Source: Pseudomonadales bacterium
Lineage (GTDB): Bacteria; Pseudomonadota; Gammaproteobacteria; Pseudomonadales; Azotimanducaceae
Direction of reading: 5' to 3'
Length of the DNA stretch: 64,000 nt
Assembly: GCA_028280225.1 (NCBI GenBank)
Contig: JANQMF010000204.1
Span: 1 to 64,000 of the forward strand
Positions 7,530 to 15,829 of the stretch are shown here, one piece after another. The notes under the pieces are model-generated. The model saw only the letters and a program-made list of their open reading frames with translations. It made no database searches and was not told the DNA's origin. The first letter of the stretch is position 1. The number at the start of each line of letters is the position of its first letter. Both the position numbers and the translations under genes were made by a program.

Positions 7530-9712
7530 ACCATGATCCGGCGGGTAAACCGGGCCAGCAGGTAGGCGGTGATGACGCCAAAAAACACCGTGCTGCCGAT
7601 GCCCGCCAAAACCGGGATGGTGGACCAGGACAGGGTGCCGAATACCACCGCGCTGGACAATGCACACAAATTCACCGCGGTGGCGGTCTGGCGGTTGTGT
7701 TGCGCATTGCTGATACCGCTGTAAAACAGCGCATAGTCAAGCCCAAGCCCGGCGACCAGGGTCAGGGCCATCAGATCAAATAAGGACAACCCGCCGTGTA
7801 ACAAAGTACTGATGGTTGCACCGGTGGTCACGGCAGCACCCAGGGTGATCAGCAGCCAGGTCCCGCGTTTAAGTGAAAGGGTGGCAATCAAGATCCCGGC
7901 GATGGCCGTCAGGGCAAGGCCCAGAATTTTAAATACCTGCAGGCGGTATTGACTGACCATCCGTTCCGAGGTGGCTTTGAGATCCACAAGTTGAGCATTC
8001 CGGTCTTCTGCCAGATGTTGTTGCAGGGTGGGCATATCCTCAATACCCATCAGGTATATCAGACTCACCCAGCCGTCCGCGCTGGGGTAAAGGAGGCTGT
8101 TGATGGTGTCCAGGTTTCCGGCCTCAAGCAGGGCCCGGTAAGTTAAATACTCCGAAGAGGCCGCGGTGACCTGCCAGTGGTGTACAAAGGGCGCAAAGGC
8201 GGAAGGGGCAAAGGGGGATTGGGCCAGGGCGTTATGGAAGGTGGCCAGGGCCTGCGGGTTTTGCAGTTCCCGGCGGCGTAGCTCCTGCTGCGCCCGGCTG
8301 GGTAATATTTGTGATATTCCCTGGGCCCCGCCCAGCACACCCTGATCCATAAGGGGTTGCAGATTGTCCAGTACGGTTGTTGTACGGCGGATACAGGCTT
8401 GCCGGTCGGTACACCAGATACCAATCAGGTAACGGATGTTGCTGATGCCCAGAGTCTGGCGAATGCGGGTATCAGCCTGGAGGGTTTGTTTGGGGATGGG
8501 TGTTAACTCAGCCAGGTTGTCGTTAAAGGGTTTTAACAGCGCCAGGGCAACCAATCCCGTGGCCATGACCAACAGCCCCGGCCATAGCTTCAGTTGCTGG
8601 TAGCGGCTTGCTGGTGTGGCGGGCTGGGTGGTGGGTTGTGGACACAGCCACCAGGCGGTTACCGCCGCCGTGATCAGACCACAAAAGCCAAATATGCCGA
8701 GCTGGGCAATACCCTGGGTACCGCTGAAGGCAAACGCCCCATAAGCGATCAGGGTGGAAATAATGCCCAGACGCAGGGTGGGCCACACATGAAAACCCTT
8801 ACCCTTTTCATTGACACTCAAAAACAGGTGCAACGGGTAGTCGATGGCAACCCCCAGCAGGGTGAAGCCAAAAGCCAGAGTGATGCCGTGTACCCGGTCG
8901 AAAAACAGACTCAGCGCCAACAACCCTGCTAAGCCACCGGTGATAAGGGGCAGGATAATGGCAATGACCGGATAGCTTTTGCGGAATCTCAGGATCAGAA
9001 TCGACGCCAGCAAAACACCGGCCAGGGTGCTGAAGACAGTGGCTTCAAATTTCACCGCCTCCTGCAGGGCAACCCCGTATGCCGGACTGCCCAATAGGTT
9101 TGCTGATACATCTTCCAGGGCCAATGTCAGGGCGCGGACAATGTCCCTTTGGCCACCTATGTCGTAACCGGGTACCTGAGTTTCAACAATAAGATAGTGG
9201 CTTTGCCCCTGGTTGAACGTCAGTTGGCGGTTGGCGGTGAACTGTTCCAGGGTGGTCACACTGAATAGCCCGGGATCAGCGGCAACCAAGGTCAGCGCAT
9301 CATCATCACTCAGCATGGAAAGGTCATCCAGCCTGCTGTTCAGCAGATCCAGCCAGTCCGCCTGGCTGTGGGGTAAGTCCTGGAGGAGCAGGCGATGTTG
9401 CCAGACCGGTGCGGGCAGGTGCTCCACGGACAACAGCTTGGGGTTGGGCCATACCCGGGCAACCCCGTCTATATTGCGCAGCTTGTCAGCAATCCGGGCC
9501 GCTCCAGCCGCGGTCTGGCCATGTAGCTGAATAAACAGCAGTTGTGCCCCGGGGCCCTGCCCCAGGCGCTCGGTCAACAGGGTTTCTGCCGGAGTTGTTG
9601 GGGCAGGCAAAAAGGCGGCCAGGTCGTAACTCAGATTTAAACGCGGTAGCGTTAACAAAGCCAGTCCGCCGCAACATAGTGCGGTGACAAGCAAGCGTAC
9701 GTTCGTATTCAA
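7526..9712 (-). CDS. MMPL/RND-type predicted exporter (ApeM-like)
   Basis: A 728-residue inner-membrane protein with the two-fold RND/MMPL layout. It has an N-terminal helix, a large periplasmic domain, a bundle of membrane helices around residues 230-390, a second periplasmic domain and a C-terminal bundle. Such exporters are conserved in APE clusters next to a LolA-like gene and are thought to extract the lipid-linked polyene for transfer to the outer membrane. No ATG is available: the TTG at 9712 overlaps the LolA stop as TTGA and gives a clean start before the first helix; a TTG at 9748 would add 12 residues. Confidence 0.82.
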   Translation of the reverse strand: MNTNVRLLVTALCCGGLALLTLPRLNLSYDLAAFLPAPTTPAETLLTERLGQGPGAQLLFIQLHGQTAAGAARIADKLRNIDGVARVWPNPKLLSVEHLPAPVWQHRLLLQDLPHSQADWLDLLNSRLDDLSMLSDDDALTLVAADPGLFSVTTLEQFTANRQLTFNQGQSHYLIVETQVPGYDIGGQRDIVRALTLALEDVSANLLGSPAYGVALQEAVKFEATVFSTLAGVLLASILILRFRKSYPVIAIILPLITGGLAGLLALSLFFDRVHGITLAFGFTLLGVAIDYPLHLFLSVNEKGKGFHVWPTLRLGIISTLIAYGAFAFSGTQGIAQLGIFGFCGLITAAVTAWWLCPQPTTQPATPASRYQQLKLWPGLLVMATGLVALALLKPFNDNLAELTPIPKQTLQADTRIRQTLGISNIRYLIGIWCTDRQACIRRTTTVLDNLQPLMDQGVLGGAQGISQILPSRAQQELRRRELQNPQALATFHNALAQSPFAPSAFAPFVHHWQVTAASSEYLTYRALLEAGNLDTINSLLYPSADGWVSLIYLMGIEDMPTLQQHLAEDRNAQLVDLKATSERMVSQYRLQVFKILGLALTAIAGILIATLSLKRGTWLLITLGAAVTTGATISTLLHGGLSLFDLMALTLVAGLGLDYALFYSGISNAQHNRQTATAVNLCALSSAVVFGTLSWSTIPVLAGIGSTVFFGVITAYLLARFTRRIMV

Positions 9713-10302
9713 TCTGCCGGCACCGGGTCGATGCTGACTTGCAGCCAATGGCTGAGGGTACCGTCTGCTCTGATTCTTTCAGAACGCAGATGTGTCAGAC
9801 GTTCACCCTGCCCGCTGACCAGAAGATGGGTGAGCTGCTGACGGATCTGTTGTGCCCGGGGGACAAAGGTGATTTGCCAGGAATCAGCCCGGGCCTGTAC
9901 AGACATGTCAAAGTGCCGGTCCAGCATCCGCCGGTTACCCTGGGTCACCGCTTCCAGGGCGAGCAAAACCAGGTGGCTGGGTCGTTGCGGGTCCAGTTGC
10001 ATTTGCCTGAACCGTTCCTTGCCGGCATGTTGGCGCCGCACGGTGACCAGGCCGTTGGCAAGGCGGCGCTCTTCACGGCGGGGGTGGTCAATCCACATCA
10101 CCAGGCTGTTGTCGTTCAGGCGGCGCAGCCGTCCGCGTTGTTGATTAACCCGTTTCAGCAGCGGGCTGAGCTGGGTCTGTTGGAAGTTAACGTCCACTTC
10201 CATGGGGAATTGCAGATTACTCAGCAGGGTGTCCACGTCTGTGTCCGACCAGCCCGGTGATCCGGACAGGATGAACAGCGTTGCGACAAAAAGCCGGCAC
10301 AT
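9709..10302 (-). CDS. LolA-like outer-membrane lipoprotein carrier homologue
   Basis: A 197-residue exported protein with a short signal peptide (hydrophobic core about residues 3-12). LolA-like features follow, including the Leu-rich LSPLLKRVNQQRGRLRRL strand and a long beta-rich body. LolA/LolB-fold proteins shield lipid tails while crossing the periplasm; in APE clusters this paralogue probably ferries the polyene lipid. It is flanked by the MMPL exporter downstream (4-base overlap) and an acyltransferase upstream (1-base stop/start overlap), which supports the transport role. Confidence 0.8.
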   Translation of the reverse strand: MCRLFVATLFILSGSPGWSDTDVDTLLSNLQFPMEVDVNFQQTQLSPLLKRVNQQRGRLRRLNDNSLVMWIDHPRREERRLANGLVTVRRQHAGKERFRQMQLDPQRPSHLVLLALEAVTQGNRRMLDRHFDMSVQARADSWQITFVPRAQQIRQQLTHLLVSGQGERLTHLRSERIRADGTLSHWLQVSIDPVPAD

Positions 10303-11207
10303 CAGGGGGCATCCCAGAAATCAAAAAAGTTGAACCAGGCATAGGGAGAAGCGCGGACGTGCTCTTCCAGCCGGCCGACGTAGTTTTCCAGCAGGGTTGA
10401 GATACCCTGTTGGCGTTGTTTGCGGGGCAATTCTACCCGCTGACTGATGACCTCACAGTGGACCTCGTAACCGGTTTTGGTCAAGCGGCAAAAAGTACCG
10501 ATAACCGGCGTATGGAATAAGTTGGCGATGATATAGGGCCCGGTGGGAAAGGCGGCCCGGCCACCCAAAAACTCATGATATTCAACCCGATCACCCTGCC
10601 GGTGGCGGTCCGCCAGAAAACCCACCCAATCCCCGCTGCGCAGCGCATCGCTGATATTCAGGCCCAGGGCAACCGCGCTTTGTTCCGAATCGATAATCAG
10701 GTTGGCAAGCTCCGGCTCCACTTCAGCCATCATGCTCATAAACTTCTGGTTCAGGGTTTTATCCAGCACAATCCTTAAGTTTATGCCCCCCAACAGCGGG
10801 CCAATGACCCTGGCCGCTTCAAAGGAGCCGAAGTGGGCCGCCAGAAACAGTCCGGGATTACCCTGCTGCAGGACCTGTTGCAGTTTTGGGTCGATGACAA
10901 AGTTGACGGGAATTTTGTCCCCCTGGCCTGCCAGAAAGAAAAACCGGTCAGCGGTGACCTTGGCAAATTGATGAAAGTGGCGGTAGACCTCCCAGGGCCT
11001 GGCCGGACGGGCCAGGACACGGCTGAGATAGGCCCGGGAGGCTCTGCGTTCCGGATGACGGACCAGATAGAAGTACAAGCTGACCGGGATTAACAGGCTG
11101 TGCAAAAAGCGGCGCCCCAGATATTGGGCCACCCAGCGCAAGAAGTTTAAGCCCGCCCGGGTACCGGCCTCTGGGCGAGTTTGCCAGGACACAGTGGGGT
11201 CACTCAT
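10302..11207 (-). CDS. LpxL/HtrB-like lipid A biosynthesis-type acyltransferase
   Basis: A 301-residue protein of the LABLAT acyltransferase family with an N-terminal membrane-associated helix. The catalytic HX4E motif is present as HFGSFE (His125 and Glu130). Family members transfer acyl chains from ACP to lipid acceptors on the inner membrane. In APE clusters one of these is paired with a PlsC-like enzyme (here at 3144-3950) and may attach the polyene acyl group to a lipid. It lies 3 bases after the AMP-ligase stop and overlaps the LolA start. Confidence 0.82.
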   Translation of the reverse strand: MSDPTVSWQTRPEAGTRAGLNFLRWVAQYLGRRFLHSLLIPVSLYFYLVRHPERRASRAYLSRVLARPARPWEVYRHFHQFAKVTADRFFFLAGQGDKIPVNFVIDPKLQQVLQQGNPGLFLAAHFGSFEAARVIGPLLGGINLRIVLDKTLNQKFMSMMAEVEPELANLIIDSEQSAVALGLNISDALRSGDWVGFLADRHRQGDRVEYHEFLGGRAAFPTGPYIIANLFHTPVIGTFCRLTKTGYEVHCEVISQRVELPRKQRQQGISTLLENYVGRLEEHVRASPYAWFNFFDFWDAP

Positions 11208-11210
11208 GGA

Positions 11211-12524
11211 TCAGGTTTCCGCCAGACCCCGAACCAGGGCGCGCAGGGCGTGGTGCTTGAGTTTGCTGGTGCTGTCTCTGGGCAGCTTGTCCACCAATTG
11301 GATGGGCCGGGGGATAAAGGCGGTCTGCACCCGTTGGGCTAATTCCCGCCGGATACGGCCGGCGTCCAGATCAGGTGCCACCGCCAGGGCAGCCAGGCGC
11401 TCGGACTTGCCCAGGCCCAGATGGTCCGGCTGGTATATCACACCGTCTTCAATGCCGGGAATGGACAGCAGAATGTTGTTTAAGTGGGCTAGAGATTCCC
11501 GTTTGCCGGCCACCTTGATCAGGTCTGTGGCACGGCCCAGCAATTGGTAACTGTTTTTGCCATGCCGTGAAAAGGCGTCAGCAAGCATAACCGGTTGTAG
11601 GAGCAACGGATGGTCCACCACTAATTCCCCTTGGTCCGAGGAAATTTCAAACGCGTCAAAGAAGTGCCAATGCTCGTTGCTGCGCGGGTAACGGTAAGCC
11701 AGAGAGCCAATTTCGCTGCAGCCGTAAATTTCCAGCAAGTCCGCCTGAAACAGGGATTCTGTTTGCTGCACCAAATCGTTGGCCAGAGGAGCTGTTGCGC
11801 TCATCACCGTATTGATATTGTCAGGCACGGACGATGACTTGACCAGAGCCCGCAGATGTACCGGGGTAGTGATCAGCAGAGTGGGTAAGCCAAGACCGGC
11901 AACGGCTTGCATGACATCTTGCGGATAAAAGTCCGCACCGCAGAACAGGGTGACCGGTGCCAGCGTGGGCAACAGCATGGCCCATTCCAGGCCATACATA
12001 TGCCACGAGGGGACGGTGGCAACCACACCCTGTGGCCGGCTTGAATCGGGCAGATGGGCCAGGTGAATACGCCGCCAGGTGTCCAGCATTTGCCAGCTCT
12101 TCGGGTGGGCCTGGGGTTCACCGGTGCTGCCGGAGGTAAAGGCAATGGCGGCGATGCGGCCGGGGTCAGCCTCCGGGCTGGACTGTGTACCCTGCTGCCC
12201 GGGTTCCAGCGTGATCCGGTGTCCGCGGTCCACGTTCTGCTCGCTGACAATTATAGTTTGGGGGTAGCGATCAGCAAGACTGATGATATCCGCCGGATCC
12301 CTCTTCGCGGGTAACAGATTGGTTTGGCCCCGGCTGATGGCGGCAAAAAAAGTAGCGGTAAACAGGTACCTGTCCTGACAAAGATTGACCAGGTGGCGGC
12401 AGGGGGGAAGCTGGTCTGCGACAGCCTGCACGTCGGCGCAAAACTCCCCAACGGTGATCACCTGGTCCCCGCGCCGGGCAAATGCCTCCTGGGCCTGTCG
12501 GGGAACCAGGGGAATGGTGTTCAT
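11211..12524 (-). CDS. AMP-dependent acyl/aryl-ACP ligase (APE starter loading)
   Basis: A 437-residue ANL-superfamily adenylating enzyme. The P-loop FTSGSTGEP begins at residue 129 and the C-terminal LPRDSTSKL carries the A10 lysine. It is shorter than typical acyl-CoA synthetases, as are other APE adenylation enzymes. It probably activates a hydroxybenzoate starter, made by the chorismatase at 14278-15225, and loads it on the adjacent ACP. The ATG at 12524 overlaps the ACP stop as ATGA. Substrate preference (3- or 4-hydroxybenzoate) cannot be read by eye. Confidence 0.83.
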   Translation of the reverse strand: MNTIPLVPRQAQEAFARRGDQVITVGEFCADVQAVADQLPPCRHLVNLCQDRYLFTATFFAAISRGQTNLLPAKRDPADIISLADRYPQTIIVSEQNVDRGHRITLEPGQQGTQSSPEADPGRIAAIAFTSGSTGEPQAHPKSWQMLDTWRRIHLAHLPDSSRPQGVVATVPSWHMYGLEWAMLLPTLAPVTLFCGADFYPQDVMQAVAGLGLPTLLITTPVHLRALVKSSSVPDNINTVMSATAPLANDLVQQTESLFQADLLEIYGCSEIGSLAYRYPRSNEHWHFFDAFEISSDQGELVVDHPLLLQPVMLADAFSRHGKNSYQLLGRATDLIKVAGKRESLAHLNNILLSIPGIEDGVIYQPDHLGLGKSERLAALAVAPDLDAGRIRRELAQRVQTAFIPRPIQLVDKLPRDSTSKLKHHALRALVRGLAET

Positions 12525-12805
12525 GGTGCCGGTTGTAAACCTCGAGACTCATTCATCACGTGGGCGGTTAAGTTGCCGAGGGTTGCAAATATATCCTTTG
12601 TGGCTTCGTCCTCCGCCGAGATGTGTACGTTGTATTCTTCAGCAATGGCAACGGCAATTTCCAAGGCGTCAATAGAATCCAGGCCCAGCCCCGAATCATC
12701 AAACATGATTGCATCCGGATCTATCTCTTCCGGAGCAACATCATCTATGTTGAGGATGTCGATGATGAGCCTTGCCATCGCTTGTTGTTCGGCTGTCTGG
12801 GTCAT
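12521..12805 (-). CDS. Acyl carrier protein, second APE ACP
   Basis: A 94-residue acidic ACP with the phosphopantetheine serine at position 44 in GLGLDSIDALEI. It is immediately upstream of, and translationally coupled to, the AMP-ligase, so it is the likely acceptor of the aromatic starter unit. The ATG at 12805 is used; the longer frame to 12880 adds a basic, non-ACP stretch. The gene is divergent from the halogenase-like gene across about 127 bases that should contain both promoters. Confidence 0.9.
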   Translation of the reverse strand: MTQTAEQQAMARLIIDILNIDDVAPEEIDPDAIMFDDSGLGLDSIDALEIAVAIAEEYNVHISAEDEATKDIFATLGNLTAHVMNESRGLQPAP

Positions 12806-12932
12806 AGGTTTTTCTGTTTGGAAAATGCGTATTGTCTTAAATGCGTGAATCCTTTTCAATGTCATCTGCTTTTGACCCATGGGATGAGTTGCCGTAAGAC
12901 CGACAGACTACATTGAGCCGTCCGGCTGCACG

Positions 12933-14228
12933 GTGGATGTGCTTGTCATCGGCGGGGGGCCCGCGGGGACCACCGCGGCGGCCTTACTTGCCCAGGAGGG
13001 GTGGCAGGTCATGTTGCTGGAAAAAGACAGCCACCCACGGTTTCATATTGGGGAATCGCTGCTGCCGGGCAATGTGGCCATCCTTAAACAGTTGGGTGTA
13101 CTGGAGCAGGTGCGCGACATTGCGGTACACAAACCCGGCGCGGACTTTACCGGCCCGGACGGCATTACCCATAATTTTCCCTTTGCAACGGCGTTGGGGA
13201 CAACCCCTGACTATGCCTTTCAGGTGTTGCGCAGCCAGTTTGACGAGCTTTTGTTTGCCAATTGTGTGGCCAAGGGGGTAGATGCCCGCCAGCAGCATCA
13301 GGTGATTTCGGTGGCCGCCCGCAATGACGGGGCACACCTGGTGGTCTATACGGATACCCGGGACATTAAGCACGCGGTTGTGGCCAGACTGGTGATTGAT
13401 GCCAGCGGCCGGGACGCCCTGATGGCAAAGCAGCAGGGTTGGCATCAACCCAGCCGCCGTCATGCCAGCGCTGCCGTATTTGGCCACTTCCGCCTGGCGC
13501 AACCCCGGCAGGGTAACCTGGAGGGAAATATAAGTGTGTATTGGTTTGAAGGGGGTTGGATATGGATGATTCCTCTTCCGGACGGGGTGATGAGCATTGG
13601 CGCGGTGTGTTGTCCCAGCCTGTTGAAGCAGCGGCATACCAACCTGGAAACCTTTTTACGTCATATCCTGGCCGGAGTGCCGGATACCGCTACCCGCACT
13701 GCGGATATGGTGGCTCTGGGTCCCGTGCATGCCACGGGCAACTATTCGTATCAATCCAGATACAGCCATGCAGCAGGTGTATTGCTGGTGGGTGATGCGT
13801 ATGCCTTTATCGACCCGGTGTTTTCCAGCGGGGTTTATCTGGCCATGAACAGTGCGGTGGCCTGCCTGGCCCCGGCGCGGGCCTGGCTGCGGGGGGACAG
13901 ACGGCAATACCGGCGCGCCACCCGCAGATTCACAACCCGGGTGGACCGTAAGATGGGTGCGTTTGCCTGGTTTATATTACGCTTCACCACGCCGGCCATG
14001 CGGGAGATGTTTCGCAATCCCCGCAACGACTGGCGGGTCCGGCAGGCGGTGGTGTCCATGCTGGCAGGTGATGGGGATGGCTCGGCGGACATTCGCACAC
14101 GGCTGCGCCTGTTTCGCATCCTCTACATGGGTTATCGTTTGCGGCGCGGTTTGTCTTCCTGGCGTGCCTGGTTGCTGCGGCGAAAAAACCGGCAGGTGGT
14201 TTTTCAGGACGAAACGATATTGCACTAA
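12933..14228 (+). CDS. Flavin-dependent halogenase-like protein (PltA/CndH-type)
   Basis: A 431-residue flavoprotein closer to classical flavin-dependent halogenases than the protein at 5976. It has GGGPAG (residues 7-12), the HIGESLLPG segment (38-46), Lys67 in HKPGADF matching the KxGxxF lysine region, and WIWMIP (209-214) as the WxWxIP signature that keeps flavin from mono-oxygenating. Later GDAYAFIDPVFSSG binds the FAD. It probably halogenates the aryl head group or polyene. The start is a GTG directly before the FAD strand, with no convincing ribosome binding site, and an alternative unusual start upstream is possible. Confidence 0.78.
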   Translation: MDVLVIGGGPAGTTAAALLAQEGWQVMLLEKDSHPRFHIGESLLPGNVAILKQLGVLEQVRDIAVHKPGADFTGPDGITHNFPFATALGTTPDYAFQVLRSQFDELLFANCVAKGVDARQQHQVISVAARNDGAHLVVYTDTRDIKHAVVARLVIDASGRDALMAKQQGWHQPSRRHASAAVFGHFRLAQPRQGNLEGNISVYWFEGGWIWMIPLPDGVMSIGAVCCPSLLKQRHTNLETFLRHILAGVPDTATRTADMVALGPVHATGNYSYQSRYSHAAGVLLVGDAYAFIDPVFSSGVYLAMNSAVACLAPARAWLRGDRRQYRRATRRFTTRVDRKMGAFAWFILRFTTPAMREMFRNPRNDWRVRQAVVSMLAGDGDGSADIRTRLRLFRILYMGYRLRRGLSSWRAWLLRRKNRQVVFQDETILH

Positions 14229-14277
14229 AGGATAAGAGCGAGTTAGGTCTGGTACGGCTACGAGAAGAATTGGTCAG

Positions 14278-15225
14278 GTGAATCTGGAGTTTAAATTTGG
14301 CCAGGCTACCCCCGGGGTGGTGATGGACAGGGAAAAAGTTTCTGTGGGTCTGCTGAACGGATGGGTGGCGGGCCGTGACATGGAGGCGTGGGTGCTGCCG
14401 GGTGAGGGGCAGTGTCTGGAGTACGAGAACCTGTCAGTCTGGCGGGGTGTTAACAATTTGTGTGGGGTCGGCTGCCTGGCGGTGACCGCCGACACCCTGC
14501 GTCAGAGCACCCGGAATCTGTACCGGCAGATTCTGCACCTTTGCCAATCTTATACCGTACATCGTTTCTGGAACTTTGTGCCGGGTATCAACCACAAGGT
14601 AGCACAGGCGGGAACCGGTGATATCGACCAATATATGCTGTTTTGCGCCGGGCGGGCGGAAGCTTACCAATCTCTGGCCGGACACGGGGGTGGAGATTTT
14701 TCCTCAAGCCTGCCCCCGGCATCAGCGGTGGGGACAACCGGAGACAAATTGTGGGTGGTTTTTATGGCCGGCCTGGAAACGTTGCAGGCCATTGAGAACC
14801 CCCTGCAGACCCCGGCGTATCGTTATCCCAAACAGTATGGGCCCCGACCGCCGAGTTTTGCCCGGGGGGGTGTGGTGGCTGAACGCAATACTTTAATTGT
14901 TTCCGGCACCGCGAGTATTCGTGACAGCGAATCCCTGTATCTGGGTGACGTGGTGGCCCAGACTCACCTGGCCATAGACAACTTGGAGGTGGTCAATCAG
15001 GCGGCCGGTATAAGCGGCAACCCGGCTGATACGGCAAAAATTCTGCGGGTTTATCTGTGCCGGGCCGAAGATTGGGACAAGGTTGCCGGTGTTGTCGCCC
15101 GGCGGCTCAGCCATTTGGAGGATCAACTCACGGTGGTACAGGCAGACATCTGCCGGCCGGAGTTGCTTGTGGAGATAGAAATGCAATCTCGCTACGATAC
15201 GAGGGCTGGTTTGGAAAAGGAATAA
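14278..15225 (+). CDS. FkbO/XanB2-type chorismatase (hydroxybenzoate synthase)
   Basis: A 315-residue protein of the chorismatase family (FkbO/Hyg5/XanB2), which has a RutC/YjgF-like C-terminal half. Recognisable family segments are RFWNFVPGIN (about residue 96), RAEAYQSL, and YRYPKQYGPRPPSFARG (about residues 181-197). XanB2 in Xanthomonas converts chorismate to 3- and 4-hydroxybenzoate, the precursors of xanthomonadin and ubiquinone. Its place in this cluster argues that the starter comes directly from chorismate. The GTG at 14278 is the likely start, 49 bases after the halogenase-like gene. Confidence 0.85.
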   Translation: MNLEFKFGQATPGVVMDREKVSVGLLNGWVAGRDMEAWVLPGEGQCLEYENLSVWRGVNNLCGVGCLAVTADTLRQSTRNLYRQILHLCQSYTVHRFWNFVPGINHKVAQAGTGDIDQYMLFCAGRAEAYQSLAGHGGGDFSSSLPPASAVGTTGDKLWVVFMAGLETLQAIENPLQTPAYRYPKQYGPRPPSFARGGVVAERNTLIVSGTASIRDSESLYLGDVVAQTHLAIDNLEVVNQAAGISGNPADTAKILRVYLCRAEDWDKVAGVVARRLSHLEDQLTVVQADICRPELLVEIEMQSRYDTRAGLEKE

Positions 15226-15232
15226 AAACAAT

Positions 15233-15631
15233 ATGAGCATACAAAGTCGCAGACGTTCGGTATTGGCCGCTGTTACGGTACTTGTTTTAGCCGCAGCGGG
15301 TCCCGTTTGGGCAGCCGCGCGTATTCAGAATGTGGAGGGGTCGCCTATTCCCGCGGGGCTGAGCGCGGAACAGATTGACAAGGCCATGAAAGCCGGCGGC
15401 GCCACCCGGGGCTGGATAGTGAAATCTATGGGTGCCGGTCACCTGGAGGCTACCATATTTGTCCGCTCGCACATGGCTCAGGTAGACATTCGATATGCTG
15501 ACGGCAGCTACTCGATTACCTACAAAGACAGCCAGAACCTGGGTTATGCCAACGGAAAGATTCACCGTAACTACAACAAATGGGTGCAGAACCTGAATAT
15601 GGACATTCAGCGGGCGTTTGCGATGTTGTAA
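15233..15631 (+). CDS. Small exported protein of unknown function
   Basis: A 132-residue protein with an Arg-rich start, a hydrophobic signal core and an AWAA-type cleavage region near residue 27, so it is probably periplasmic. The mature part contains GWIV, HMAQVDIRYADGSYSITYKDS and KIHRNYNKWVQNL, resembling a small conserved proteobacterial secreted or lipoprotein family without assigned function. It lies 7 bases after the chorismatase stop and is probably co-transcribed with it. A role in pigment handling is only inferred from position. Confidence 0.7.
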   Translation: MSIQSRRRSVLAAVTVLVLAAAGPVWAAARIQNVEGSPIPAGLSAEQIDKAMKAGGATRGWIVKSMGAGHLEATIFVRSHMAQVDIRYADGSYSITYKDSQNLGYANGKIHRNYNKWVQNLNMDIQRAFAML

Positions 15632-15657
15632 CCGGCCGGTGCGCTGCGGGTTCTATC

Positions 15658-15829
15658 AAGACGCTGAGGGCTCTTTTTCTAAGACGCTGAGGGCTCTATT
15701 AAGACGCTGAAGGCTCTTTATTTAAGACGCTGAGGGCTCTATTTAAGACGCTGAAGGCTCTTTGTTAAGACGCTGAAGGCTCTTTATTTAAGACGCTGAA
15801 GGCTCTTTATTTAAGACGCTGAGGGCTCC
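15658..15829. repeat. Eight tandem 20-23-bp repeats derived from an adjacent gene end
   Basis: Eight head-to-tail copies of a unit beginning AAGACGCTGA(G/A)GGCTC fill the space between the APE cluster and the LLM oxidoreductase gene. Copies start at 15658, 15681, 15701, 15724, 15745, 15767, 15790 and 15813. The last copy is inside the minus-strand gene and encodes its final residues EPSAS and stop. Several of the other units also read EPSAS-stop on the minus strand. The array therefore looks like successive duplication of the gene's 3' end. Confidence 0.9.

Noticed and set aside
15658-15829. CRISPR array
   Set aside because: Units are contiguous without unique spacers and match the adjacent gene end.
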